DNA from: Eggerthellaceae bacterium
GTDB lineage: Bacteria > Actinomycetota > Coriobacteriia > Coriobacteriales > Eggerthellaceae
Direction of reading: 5' to 3'
Length of the DNA: 23,275 nucleotides
Assembly: GCA_900754955.1 (NCBI GenBank)
Contig: CAAEEV010000171.1
Span: forward strand, 1 to 23,275
The position numbers and the translations under genes were made by a program. Below, piece after piece: positions 7,723-17,207 of the stretch (its first letter is position 1; every line of letters begins with the position of its first letter). Below the pieces are notes generated by a model. That model was given only the letters and a program-made list of their open reading frames with translations. It had not been told where the DNA came from and made no database searches.

Positions 7723-7769
7723 CGGCAGTGCCACCAGGCGTAGTGCCCTGCCCGGCGTGGACACAGCCC

Positions 7770-8726
7770 CTATGCGAGCGTCACGTGGGCTTCGCCTGAC
7801 GAGACGGCAACGACGCCCGAGGCATCGGACGACTCGACGAGCAGACGCCCGAAAGCATCAGACGGCTCGACGAGCAGGCGCCCGAAGGTATCGACGCCGC
7901 GCACCGTGCCCGCAACCTGAACCGAACCGTCCAGATTGACGATGGACACGCGCATCCCCGTCAGTGCGGCATGGGCGGCGTACTCGTCGAGCAGCGCCGC
8001 GAAGCCCTCGACAACCCAGCGCTCGTAGAGCGCGCCGAACTCGCGCAGCACCGCCGCACGCACACGCTCGATGAGCTCGGAGGCCGAAGGCGCGCCGTCG
8101 ACTCCAACGCGGGTGCGACCCGCGAGATCGGCCACATACGCCGGCACGTTCTTGCCGCCCACCTGCGGCACCACGTCGTCGCCCTCTGGCGGCGCTACGT
8201 TCACGCCGATGCCCACGCAGATTCCGCCCGCATGCTGCTCAAGCGAGATCCCGCAGATTTTGCGGAAAGGAGCAGAGGTGGCCGAAGGCGCAGCAGGCTC
8301 ACCAGCCGAACTCGGATCAGCGGAGGCTCCCCCGACGTCAGACAGCGCCGCAGCGTCGATAGGCCCGCCTGTCGCATCGACGCGAGCAACGCACGCGGAA
8401 TCGCCGACGACCACGTCGTTGGGCCACTTGATGAGCACGCGTTCCGCCGCGTCTTCGGGAACGAGGCTCGCCACGGCACGACGTACGGCCATACCCACGA
8501 CAAGGCTCAGCGTGGGCAGCTGCACCAGCGGCACGTCGGGACGCAGCAACAGCGAGAGGTACATGCCGCCCGCCGGACTCGCCCATGCGCGCCCCTGACG
8601 GCCGTAGCCAGCCGTCTGCACCCGAGCGGCAACGGCAAGCCCTTCGGGCTCGCCGCCTTCGATGGCGCGTTTCACCAGCTCGTTAGTCGACCCCACCTCG
8701 TCGTAGCACTCCACGCGAAACTCCAT
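7770..8726 (-). CDS. birA: Biotin--[acetyl-CoA-carboxylase] ligase, lacking the DNA-binding domain
   Basis: A 318-aa biotin protein ligase that activates biotin as biotinyl-AMP and attaches it to carboxyl-carrier proteins. Catalytic motifs are visible: GYGRQGRAW (40-48, biotinyl-AMP loop), KWPNDV (100-105) and GIGVNV after CGISLEQ. It starts at the catalytic domain, so there is no helix-turn-helix repressor part. Two oddities: a low-complexity insert of about 45 residues (112-156, Ala/Ser/Pro/Gly-rich) splits the usual link between WPNDV and the GI-L-E strand, and the C-terminal domain carries a tandem duplication of 11 residues (FGRLLVEPSDA then FGRLLVESSDA), from a 33-base DNA repeat. It follows folP/folK at 102 bases. 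BioY at 4777-5403 is the likely functional partner. Confidence 0.94.
   Translation of the reverse strand: MEFRVECYDEVGSTNELVKRAIEGGEPEGLAVAARVQTAGYGRQGRAWASPAGGMYLSLLLRPDVPLVQLPTLSLVVGMAVRRAVASLVPEDAAERVLIKWPNDVVVGDSACVARVDATGGPIDAAALSDVGGASADPSSAGEPAAPSATSAPFRKICGISLEQHAGGICVGIGVNVAPPEGDDVVPQVGGKNVPAYVADLAGRTRVGVDGAPSASELIERVRAAVLREFGALYERWVVEGFAALLDEYAAHAALTGMRVSIVNLDGSVQVAGTVRGVDTFGRLLVEPSDAFGRLLVESSDASGVVAVSSGEAHVTLA
7822..7887. repeat. birA: 33-bp in-frame tandem duplication in birA
   Basis: Copies 7822-7854 and 7855-7887 match at 29 of 33 positions and encode two consecutive 11-residue units in the C-terminal domain. The four differences are all at positions ending A/G, so the duplication is not brand new. 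Confidence 0.85.
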
Positions 8727-8773
8727 CGCAGCCCCCTTCGCCTCTCCATCACAGCAGCGCAGCCTCGAGCGAT

Positions 8774-8810
8774 CGACGGCGGCAAGCGGACGGGCCGTTT
8801 GCCGCCGTCG
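8774..8810. repeat. REP-like hairpin between folP/folK and birA
   Basis: A 16-bp stem with one G-U pair and a 5-base loop (8790-8794). No T-run follows on the minus strand, so it is not a classical terminator. Its core 8783-8806 matches 13334-13357 in reverse complement at 22 of 24 positions, which suggests a dispersed palindromic element. Confidence 0.65.
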
Positions 8811-8828
8811 CCGCCCGTCGCGCGCGTT

Positions 8829-10142
8829 CTACAGTTTCCAGGCCGCGCCGACGCGCTCGGCTTCGGGCACGCTGTCGACGGGCGTGCCGTTGGCGAGCAC
8901 ATGACCCGGCAGGATCTCGAGCAGCGGTTTCACCACGAAGTCGCGCTCGACCACGCGCGGATGCGGCAGCGTGAGCTCGTCAGTTGAGAAGTGATACATC
9001 TGGTAGTCGAGGATGTCGATGTCGATGGTGCGCGGGCCGTTCTCGATCTCGCGCACGCGGCCGAGCGCGTTCTCCACCGCATGCAGATAGCCGAGCAGCT
9101 CCTTCGGCGGAATGCCTGTGCGCAGCAGCACCACCGTGTTCACAAAATCGTCCTGATCGTCGTAGTACGCGGGCTTGCTGCCGTAGAAACCCGCCACGTC
9201 GATGATCTGCGAATCGGGCAGCATGCACAGCTGACCGATAGCGAGGTTGATCTGCGCGATCTTCGCCTCGGTCTCCTCGCCCGGCTCCGCCACGAGCGCC
9301 ACGTTCGACCCCATGCCGAGCAGCACGTACGGACGCAGGTCGGCGAGCCCCTTCGCCGTCTCCTCGACGTTGTGGGTGCGCACCACCGCCGCACCGAGCT
9401 CGCAGGCGAGCAGCGCCTCAGCAGCCGAGGCCACGTCGCGCTGCGCAGGATCGTCGATGTGGTAGGCATAGCCCACGTAGCTTTTGCGCGACGGCGCCGC
9501 CATCACGGGGTAGCCTAGATGCACAAGCTCGTGCAGGTTGCGCATGAGCTCGATGGTCTGCTTCGGCGTCTTGCCGAAGCCCGGACCCGGGTCGATGCAA
9601 ATGCGCTCGTGAGCCACGCCCGCCGCCTCGAGCTCGGCGCAGCGGTCGCGCAGGTAGTCGCGCACCTCTGCCACCACGTCATCGTAGACGGGGTCGTCCT
9701 GCATGGTTTGCGGATCGCCCTTCATGTGCATGACGACAAGCCCCGCGTCGCACGCCTGCGCCACCGCGCGCATGGCGGGGTCGCGAAAGCCCGACACGTC
9801 GTTGATGATCGACGCACCCGCCGCCACGGCACGCTCGGCCACCGCCGCATGGCGCGTGTCGATCGACACGCAGGCGCCCTCGTCGGCAAGCGCCCGCACG
9901 ACAGCCTCAACGCGCGCCCATTCCTCGTCGGGGCTGACCTCGGCGGCGCCGGGGCGCGTGGACTCACCGCCCACGTCGATGATCGCGGCTCCCTGCTCGA
10001 TCATCGCGTGCGCATGGGCGAGCGCCGCATCGACATCGGCGTAGGACCCGCCGTCGGAGAACGAATCGGGCGTGAGGTTCAGAATGCCCATGATCGTCGG
10101 CTTCGTGCTGTCGAACGAGAAAGCGCCGCAACGCCACTCCAT
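8829..10142 (-). CDS. folP/folK: Fusion: dihydropteroate synthase + HPPK (FolP-FolK)
   Basis: One 437-aa polypeptide carries two folate-synthesis enzymes. Residues 1 to about 270 are dihydropteroate synthase, which joins p-aminobenzoate and hydroxymethyl-dihydropterin pyrophosphate: GILNLTPDSFSDGG (19-32), DVGGESTRPGA, INDVSGF, CIDPGPGFGKT and APSRKSYVG are all present. From about 275 to the end is hydroxymethyl-dihydropterin pyrophosphokinase, which makes that pyrophosphate: VLLGMGSN, GPRTIDIDIL and LPHPR. The usual FolB aldolase domain or gene is absent between them. The start MEWRC is preferred, with AGAGGAG 11 bases ahead; an ATG seven codons upstream is possible. It follows ftsH after a terminator, so it needs its own promoter or read-through. 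Confidence 0.95.
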   Translation of the reverse strand: MEWRCGAFSFDSTKPTIMGILNLTPDSFSDGGSYADVDAALAHAHAMIEQGAAIIDVGGESTRPGAAEVSPDEEWARVEAVVRALADEGACVSIDTRHAAVAERAVAAGASIINDVSGFRDPAMRAVAQACDAGLVVMHMKGDPQTMQDDPVYDDVVAEVRDYLRDRCAELEAAGVAHERICIDPGPGFGKTPKQTIELMRNLHELVHLGYPVMAAPSRKSYVGYAYHIDDPAQRDVASAAEALLACELGAAVVRTHNVEETAKGLADLRPYVLLGMGSNVALVAEPGEETEAKIAQINLAIGQLCMLPDSQIIDVAGFYGSKPAYYDDQDDFVNTVVLLRTGIPPKELLGYLHAVENALGRVREIENGPRTIDIDILDYQMYHFSTDELTLPHPRVVERDFVVKPLLEILPGHVLANGTPVDSVPEAERVGAAWKL

Positions 10143-10225
10143 CGGTACCACATCTCCTCTCATCGGCGAGCCGCCCGCCGGGCGCCCGCGGAACCCTGCG
10201 TCCGCCCCGTGCGGCAAACGCAGCC

Positions 10226-10261
10226 TCAAAACCAAGGCGGGCGACCCTCAGCCGCCCGCCT
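10226..10261 (-). terminator. Intrinsic terminator after ftsH
   Basis: AGGCGGGCG (10235-10243) pairs perfectly with CGCCCGCCT (10253-10261). On the minus strand the stem is followed by TGGTTTTGAG. It lies about 40 bases past the ftsH stop. Confidence 0.7.
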
Positions 10262-10299
10262 GTCAGTGCCTGTTTCGACGGCGCATCCGCGCCCGCCGT

Positions 10300-12561
<2,262 letters not shown>

Positions 12562-12574
12562 TCAGCTTCTACCT

Positions 12575-13120
12575 TTACTTGTACAGTTCGGGCTTGAGGA
12601 TACCGATATACGGAAGGTTGCGATAGCGCTCGGCATAATCGAGGCCGTAGGCCACGATGAACTCGTCGGGGCACTCGAAGCCGATGTAGCGGCACGCGAT
12701 GTCGGCCTGCGCCCTCGTCTTCTTGCGCAGCAGCGTCGCCACCTCGATCGAGGCGGGGTTGCGCGACTGAAGGTTCTTCATCAGGTAGGTGAGCGTCAGG
12801 CCCGAGTCGAGGATGTCCTCGGCGATAATCACGTGGCGACCCTCGATCTCGGAGCTGAGGTCCTTGAGGATGCGAACCACGCCCGAGCTCTTCGCGCCGT
12901 TGCCGTACGAGGAGATGGCCATGTAGTCCATCTCGATGGGCAGCTCGATCTCACGCGCCAGGTCGGCCATGAAGATCGCCGCGCCGCGCAGCACCGAGAT
13001 GAGAACGATGCCCTCGTCGGCCACGTCGGCGTAGTCGCGTGTGATCTCCGCGCCGATTTCGGCCACGCGCTTCGCGAGGTCCTGCTCGGAGAAGAGGATT
13101 TCAGAAACGTCTTCGTGCAC
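12575..13120 (-). CDS. hpt: Hypoxanthine phosphoribosyltransferase
   Basis: A 181-aa purine-salvage enzyme that makes IMP/GMP from hypoxanthine or guanine and PRPP. The PRPP-binding signature VIIAEDILDSGLTL (97-110) is intact; SVLRGAAIFMADL, the flexible-loop region MAISSYGNG, and YGLDYAERYRNLPYIG near the end are all family-typical. I chose the GTG at 13120 because AGAAGG lies about 11 bases before it and the protein then begins right at the first helix (EDVSEILFSE). An ATG seven codons upstream (13141) has a poorer ribosome-binding site but cannot be excluded. It runs into ftsH with a 13-base gap; the 262-base gap before it holds a promoter-like TACACT and a palindrome. Confidence 0.96.
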   Translation of the reverse strand: MHEDVSEILFSEQDLAKRVAEIGAEITRDYADVADEGIVLISVLRGAAIFMADLAREIELPIEMDYMAISSYGNGAKSSGVVRILKDLSSEIEGRHVIIAEDILDSGLTLTYLMKNLQSRNPASIEVATLLRKKTRAQADIACRYIGFECPDEFIVAYGLDYAERYRNLPYIGILKPELYK

Positions 13121-13200
13121 TTTGCTCTTACCTTCTTGCATCAGGCAGGCGCGCACCTGAAAGAAGATACACGTCTACCGCCTTCGTTTATCAAGGGGTC

Positions 13201-13206
13201 AGTGTA
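13201..13206 (-). promoter_or_regulatory. hpt: Possible hpt-ftsH promoter -10 (TACACT)
   Basis: Minus-strand TACACT lies about 80 bases before the hpt start, in the only AT-richer part of the gap 13121-13382. No strong -35 is visible at 17 bases. Confidence 0.3.
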
Positions 13207-13243
13207 CCATTGCCCCTCCGCCGCATTGGAATATTCGCTTGAC

Positions 13244-13260
13244 TGTACACCAAGTGTTCA
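13244..13260. promoter_or_regulatory. Operator-like palindrome upstream of hpt
   Basis: TGTACAC-CAA-GTGTTCA is an inverted repeat matching at 6 of 7 positions per arm, placed about 40 bases upstream of the candidate -10. It resembles a dimeric regulator's site; the regulator is unknown. Confidence 0.35.
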
Positions 13261-13333
13261 TCTCGTGACCCACCTGCGGGACGGCAGAGAGCCGGTAGCA
13301 GGGTTGCAGAGGACGTGACGGCGGTGGCAAGTG

Positions 13334-13357
13334 GGCGGCAAACGACCTGTCCGCTTG
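13334..13357. repeat. Second copy of the REP-like element
   Basis: This stretch matches the reverse complement of 8783-8806 at 22 of 24 positions. It lies just past the maf stop, as part of a larger imperfect stem with GGCGG/CCGCC ends (about 13320-13371). Confidence 0.6.
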
Positions 13358-13382
13358 TCACCCTGCCGCCGACCCTCCTTCG

Positions 13383-14069
13383 CTACCGTGCGCTCAGAAG
13401 ATCGGGGAATTCGCGAACGAGGCGCTCGGCGGGCAGGCCGATGATCGTGTCGAGCGCGCCCTCGTAGTGATCGACGAGCGCAGCGCCCTCGCCCTGGATG
13501 GCGTAGGCGCCCGCCTTGTCGAACGACTCGCCCTTGCGCAGGTAGTCGGCGATCTCGTCGTCGGTCAAATCGCGGAAGGTCACGTGGCTCACATCGGCGA
13601 ACGTGCGGAAGCCGAGCGAGATCTTCTCGGCTTCGGGAGCCGCCACCATCCACACCGACACAGCGGTGATCACCTGGTGCGTGGCGCCCGAAAGCTGGCG
13701 CAGCATGTGCTTGCCGTCGGAGAGGCTGCGCGGCTTACCGAAGATCTGCCCGTCCTTCACCACCATCGTGTCGGCGCCGAGCACGATGAGCATACCCGTG
13801 TAGTCCTCGGCGAGCACCTCCTGGATGACCGCGCCCGCCTTGCGCTCGGCGAGCTTCTTGCACGCCTCCTCGGGCTGCGCCGCCAGATCGGGCTCGATCG
13901 ACTCGTCGACCGGCGTGACAGGCGTGCGCACCGTAAAGGAGACGCCGGCGCGCTCAAGCAGCTCGCGACGACGTGGGCTGCCGCTCGCAAGGATGACCTC
14001 GAACGTAGGCGCCGCCTCAGGCGCGGACGCGGCGGTGTCGGAGCTGGTGGTCTGTTCGTGTTCCGTCAT
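13383..14069 (-). CDS. maf: Maf-family nucleoside triphosphate pyrophosphatase
   Basis: A 228-aa Maf/YhdE-type house-cleaning enzyme that hydrolyses non-canonical or modified NTPs (dTTP/UTP or m7GTP class) to the monophosphate. The family signatures are LASGSPRRRELL (27-38), VLGADTMVV (97-105), the RLSG-like MLRQLSGATHQVITAV, and DKAGAYAIQG (184-193). The first 22 residues are a Thr/Ala/Glu-rich extension not needed by the fold, so a later start is possible, but no better internal ATG exists before LASGS. Only weak purine-rich sequence precedes the ATG. It lies 68 bases after tilS, probably in the same transcript. The name of the exact substrate class is not decided here. Confidence 0.92.
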   Translation of the reverse strand: MTEHEQTTSSDTAASAPEAAPTFEVILASGSPRRRELLERAGVSFTVRTPVTPVDESIEPDLAAQPEEACKKLAERKAGAVIQEVLAEDYTGMLIVLGADTMVVKDGQIFGKPRSLSDGKHMLRQLSGATHQVITAVSVWMVAAPEAEKISLGFRTFADVSHVTFRDLTDDEIADYLRKGESFDKAGAYAIQGEGAALVDHYEGALDTIIGLPAERLVREFPDLLSAR

Positions 14070-14137
14070 AGGATGTTTCTCGCTTTCGGTCAGATGTCAG
14101 CGGCGTCGCGCTGCGACGCTCGTCGGGGTTTCGAGCA

Positions 14138-15283
14138 TCATAGCTTCTTGCGGCGGGCGCGGAAATACGCCATCGGCTCCACGCGCACGCCCTGCTTGTT
14201 CGCGCTCACCGCCAAATCGCCCTGGATGTTGGTGACGTAGCCGCCGCTCGGCTTGCCGTCTGCGAAGCCGTCGAGCACGGCCTCGATCGACGCCGCCTCG
14301 ATGCGCGCCTCGGTTCCGAGCATGCGCTCAAGCAGGTTGCGCACCACGCGGCGCTGCAGCGGGCGCGCCGAGCTGCCGAAGGCGGGCAGCAGCACGAAGC
14401 CCTCCGTCAGGTCGATTCCCCAGCACTCGTCCTTGGCGACCCACGACACGCACGACTCGGCGATGTCGGCCGCCATGTCCTCGAGCATGTCATCCTCGTC
14501 GGCGATGAGGTTCATCGAACGCACGAGCACGTCGGTCATCTGGGGATTCCACTCCTTCGCACGCGGCACGATGTTGTGGCGCACGAATGCGCGGAAGCGG
14601 TCGGTGTGCGCGTTTGTGGCGTCCTCGCGCCAGAGCGCGCCAGCGGCGTCGCACACCACCGTCTTGCCCGCACGCTCGCGGGCGCGCAGGTACGCGCGCA
14701 GATCGTCGCGACCGAGGTCGAGCAGCGGCCGCACGACGGGCCCGTTCTCGTAGAGCATCGAGCGGAAGCCGCCCGGCCCCGTACCCACGATGGAGCGCAT
14801 GTAGAAGCTCTCGATGCGGTCGTCGGCCGTGTGCGCCGTGAGGATGCGCCCGTCGGCGAGCGGGTACGCCTCGTGCAGGCACAGCGAGCGCAGCGCCTCG
14901 TTCGCGGCGAGGTAACGCTCGCGCCGCGCCACCGCCTCCACGTTCTCGTGCGTGCGCTCCGCCTCGGCCGCCACGTCGATGTCGCAGCGGAAGAGCGGGA
15001 TGTGCAGCGCCTCGGCAAGCTGCTCGACGAAGCGCGCGTCCTCTTCGGCGTCCTCGCCGCGCAGCTTGTGGTTCACATGCAGCATGGCAACGGCGCCGAG
15101 CGCGCCCGCATCGTGCAGGTCGGCCGCCAAGTAGGCAAGCGCCGTGGAATCCGACCCGCCCGACACCATGAGCAGCGCGGCGTTGCCGGGGCCGGCGAGC
15201 CCGCGTTCGGCCATGGTCTTCTCGGCACGCGCCTGCACGCGCTCGAGCACGTCGGCGGCGCTGTTCTTCGAATCGTTCGCCAT
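14138..15283 (-). CDS. tilS: tRNA(Ile)-lysidine synthase
   Basis: TilS (381 aa) attaches lysine to C34 of the CAU-anticodon tRNA(Ile) so that it reads AUA; it is essential in most bacteria. The ATP pyrophosphatase PP-loop SGGSDST is at 41-47, followed by HVNHKLRGEDAEEDARFVEQLA, family-typical ARRERY, TAHTADDRIESFYMRSIVGTG and RPLL. The C-terminal part is less conserved. The start ATG has AGGGG seven bases before it, and that site overlaps the rlmD stop, so the two are tightly coupled (9-base gap). The gene order tilS-maf-hpt-ftsH is a variant of the widespread tilS-hpt-ftsH block. Confidence 0.95.
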   Translation of the reverse strand: MANDSKNSAADVLERVQARAEKTMAERGLAGPGNAALLMVSGGSDSTALAYLAADLHDAGALGAVAMLHVNHKLRGEDAEEDARFVEQLAEALHIPLFRCDIDVAAEAERTHENVEAVARRERYLAANEALRSLCLHEAYPLADGRILTAHTADDRIESFYMRSIVGTGPGGFRSMLYENGPVVRPLLDLGRDDLRAYLRARERAGKTVVCDAAGALWREDATNAHTDRFRAFVRHNIVPRAKEWNPQMTDVLVRSMNLIADEDDMLEDMAADIAESCVSWVAKDECWGIDLTEGFVLLPAFGSSARPLQRRVVRNLLERMLGTEARIEAASIEAVLDGFADGKPSGGYVTNIQGDLAVSANKQGVRVEPMAYFRARRKKL

Positions 15284-15292
15284 AATGCGCCC

Positions 15293-16708
15293 CTACTCTC
15301 CTTGCTCTTTCACGAACCGGCAGATGCATTCGACGTGTTCGGTGTGGGGGAACATGTCGACAGGCTGCACGGCGTCGATGCGGTAACCCACGCGCGCAAG
15401 ATGCGCGGCGTCGCGGGCCTGGGTGACGGGATTGCACGAGATGTACACGATGCGGCACGGCGCAAGGCGCGCGGCCGCATCGAGGAACCGCTCGGTGGAA
15501 CCCGCGCGCGGCGGGTCCATGAGCAGCACGAGGTCATCGGGCGCACCGGATGCGGCAGAAGCGGCGATCTCGCCCGAGGACCGGTCGGCGCGCTGCTCCG
15601 CAAGATCCTCCATGAAGGCCGTGGCGTCCGCGCAGACGAACGTCGCGTTGGCCACCCCGTTGTGCTGCGCGTTCTGCCGCGCATCGCGGATGGCCGCCTC
15701 CACGCTGTCCACGCCGATCACGCGCTGCGCCCCGCGGCTCGCCGCCACAAGCCCGATCGTGCCCGTGCCGCAGTAGGCGTCGATCGCGCACGCGGTGCCG
15801 CCAAGCTGCGCCAGCGAGACGGCCTCGTTGTAAAGCACTTCCGTCTGCGTGGCGTTGACCTGGTAAAACGAATGCGACGAGATGCGGAAGGTGAGCCCGC
15901 ACAGCTCGTCGAGGATGAAGCCGGGGCCGAACAGCACGCGCTCCGTCTCGCCGAGGATCACGTTCGTCTGACGTAGATTCACGTTCTGCACCACCGTGGT
16001 GACGGCAGGCACGCGACGCACGAGCTCGCGGCAGAACGACTTCGACGAGGGGAATTCCTCGCTGTTGGTCACGAGCGTCACGAGCACTTCCCCGCTCGCA
16101 TGGCCCACGCGCACCACGGCGTGGCGCATGAAGCCCGTACCCGCGTCCTCGTCGTAGGGCTCGATGTTCCACTTCCGCATGAGATCGCGTACGACAAGCG
16201 TCACCTTCTTGGCGGTTTCGTTCTCAAGCAGGCAGGTGTCGGTGGGCACGAGCTTGTGCGTGCCCTTCGCGTACATGCCCGTGAGCACCTCGCGCCGCGG
16301 CGCTGCAGCGCGCTTGCCGCCTTTGCGGTCGCGTCCTTGCGCGGACGCATCGGGCAGGCGGCGTCCCGGCGCATAGGGGGAGATCACCTTGTTGCGGTAG
16401 TGGTACGGGTCGTCCATGCCGAGGATGGGGCGGAACGCCGCAGGTTCGACGAGGCCGGCGAACAACTCTTCCACTTGTCGCTGCTTGCGCGCGAGCTGAT
16501 CGGTGTAAGGAACGTCGAGCATTTGGCAGGCGCCGCAGCGGTCGAACACCGGACACGGCGCGGTTGCCTTCGACTGCGGCTTCGACTTCGGCTTCCCCGA
16601 TGTGCCTGCGCGCGCCGCGGGGCGGCTACCCGACGGAGCGCCCCGACGCTTCTTCTTTTTCATGCTGGCAGCCTTGTTGGCGGCTTTGCCTCTCTTGTTG
16701 CTTTCCAT
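15293..16708 (-). CDS. rlmD: 23S rRNA (uracil-C5)-methyltransferase, RlmD/TrmA family
   Basis: A SAM-dependent RNA m5U methyltransferase of 471 aa. After a Lys/Arg/Ser-rich, probably disordered N-terminus of about 50 residues come the Fe-S cysteines CPVFDRCGACQM (52-63) with a fourth in DTCLLEN, the SAM-binding AIDAYCGTGTIGLVA, DPPRAG, and the catalytic-cysteine motif YISCNP. A TRAM domain is not obvious. It could act on U747 and/or U1939 (Gram-positive members are often called RlmCD); the target cannot be decided. The start MESNKRG at 16708 is uncertain: it lacks a ribosome-binding site and has CACAAT-like sequence just upstream, so it may be leaderless. An alternative is ATG at 16663, with AAGG ahead of it. 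First gene of the long minus-strand unit. Confidence 0.92.
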   Translation of the reverse strand: MESNKRGKAANKAASMKKKKRRGAPSGSRPAARAGTSGKPKSKPQSKATAPCPVFDRCGACQMLDVPYTDQLARKQRQVEELFAGLVEPAAFRPILGMDDPYHYRNKVISPYAPGRRLPDASAQGRDRKGGKRAAAPRREVLTGMYAKGTHKLVPTDTCLLENETAKKVTLVVRDLMRKWNIEPYDEDAGTGFMRHAVVRVGHASGEVLVTLVTNSEEFPSSKSFCRELVRRVPAVTTVVQNVNLRQTNVILGETERVLFGPGFILDELCGLTFRISSHSFYQVNATQTEVLYNEAVSLAQLGGTACAIDAYCGTGTIGLVAASRGAQRVIGVDSVEAAIRDARQNAQHNGVANATFVCADATAFMEDLAEQRADRSSGEIAASAASGAPDDLVLLMDPPRAGSTERFLDAAARLAPCRIVYISCNPVTQARDAAHLARVGYRIDAVQPVDMFPHTEHVECICRFVKEQGE

Positions 16709-16736
16709 GCTTTTATTGTGGCACACCGCCGCCTGC

Positions 16737-16766
16737 TTGGCGCAACCGCGCACGAAACGGCACAAT
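16737..16766 (+). promoter_or_regulatory. Weak promoter candidate for the plus-strand membrane genes
   Basis: TTGGCG (16737-16742) and CACAAT (16761-16766) are 18 bases apart in the divergent gap between rlmD and the YvlD-type gene. The match is modest. Confidence 0.25.
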
Positions 16767-16811
16767 CATGACAATGCTCGCACGTGCTGCGTCAAACCGA
16801 AAGGAGCCGCC

Positions 16812-17183
16812 ATGGGCTTCATCATCCGCTGGATCGTCACCGCCATCGCCGTCGCCGTCGCCGTCTGGCTCGTTCCGGGCATCGAGGTGGTCGGCACCGA
16901 GGCATGGGCGGGCGTCGCCATTCTCGGCCTCGTCCTGTCGCTCGTGAACATCTCCATCAAACCGATCCTTCAGGTTCTCTCGCTCCCGGTGACGATCATC
17001 ACGCTCGGCATCTTCTATCTCGTGGTGAACACCGCTATGCTCTATCTGGCCGCCGGACTCGCCAACGGCCTGTTCGACATCGGGTTTGAAATCGCCACGT
17101 TCGGCAGCGGATTCGTCGCGGCCATCGTCATCTCGATCGTCTCAGCCATCGTCAACGGCATCGTCGGCAACGATGAACGCTAA
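16812..17183 (+). CDS. Small membrane protein, PF04020/YvlD (phage-holin-like) family
   Basis: A 123-aa very hydrophobic protein with about four membrane segments: FIIRWIVTAIAVAVAVWLVPGI, WAGVAILGLVLSLVNI, LPVTIITLGIFYLVVNTAMLYLAAGL, and a last one rich in Ile/Val. The NISIKPILQVLSLPVTIITLGIFYLVVN stretch (positions about 44-70) is the hallmark of the YvlD/PF04020 family, often labelled phage holin family although no lysis function is established. The start is certain: AAAGGAG sits five bases before the ATG. It is followed 24 bases later by another membrane-protein gene in the same direction, so the two form a small operon divergent from rlmD. Confidence 0.9.
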   Translation: MGFIIRWIVTAIAVAVAVWLVPGIEVVGTEAWAGVAILGLVLSLVNISIKPILQVLSLPVTIITLGIFYLVVNTAMLYLAAGLANGLFDIGFEIATFGSGFVAAIVISIVSAIVNGIVGNDER

Positions 17184-17207
17184 AAGGAAGCCAGGAAAGG
17201 AAGGAAC

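Larger units (their letters stand above)
7161..7769. other. Gene-poor 609-base region with repeats and a Fur-like site
   Basis: No credible coding gene is seen on either strand between the MATE gene and the birA stop. From left to right it holds a TACAAT (minus, 7193-7198), degenerate GGAAAG-centred tandem repeats (7241-7425), the T6-CC-A6 near-palindrome at about 7455-7468, an AT-rich segment with divergent promoter-like hexamers over a Fur-box-like sequence (7523-7583), and a 28-base copy of the birA 3' end (7695-7722). Confidence 0.6.

Noticed and set aside
7551..7799. An 82-codon plus-strand frame starting within the Fur-like site
   Set aside because: No ribosome-binding site, the ATG lies inside the candidate -10, and it overlaps the birA end antisense. 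A non-coding transcript is more likely if anything is made.
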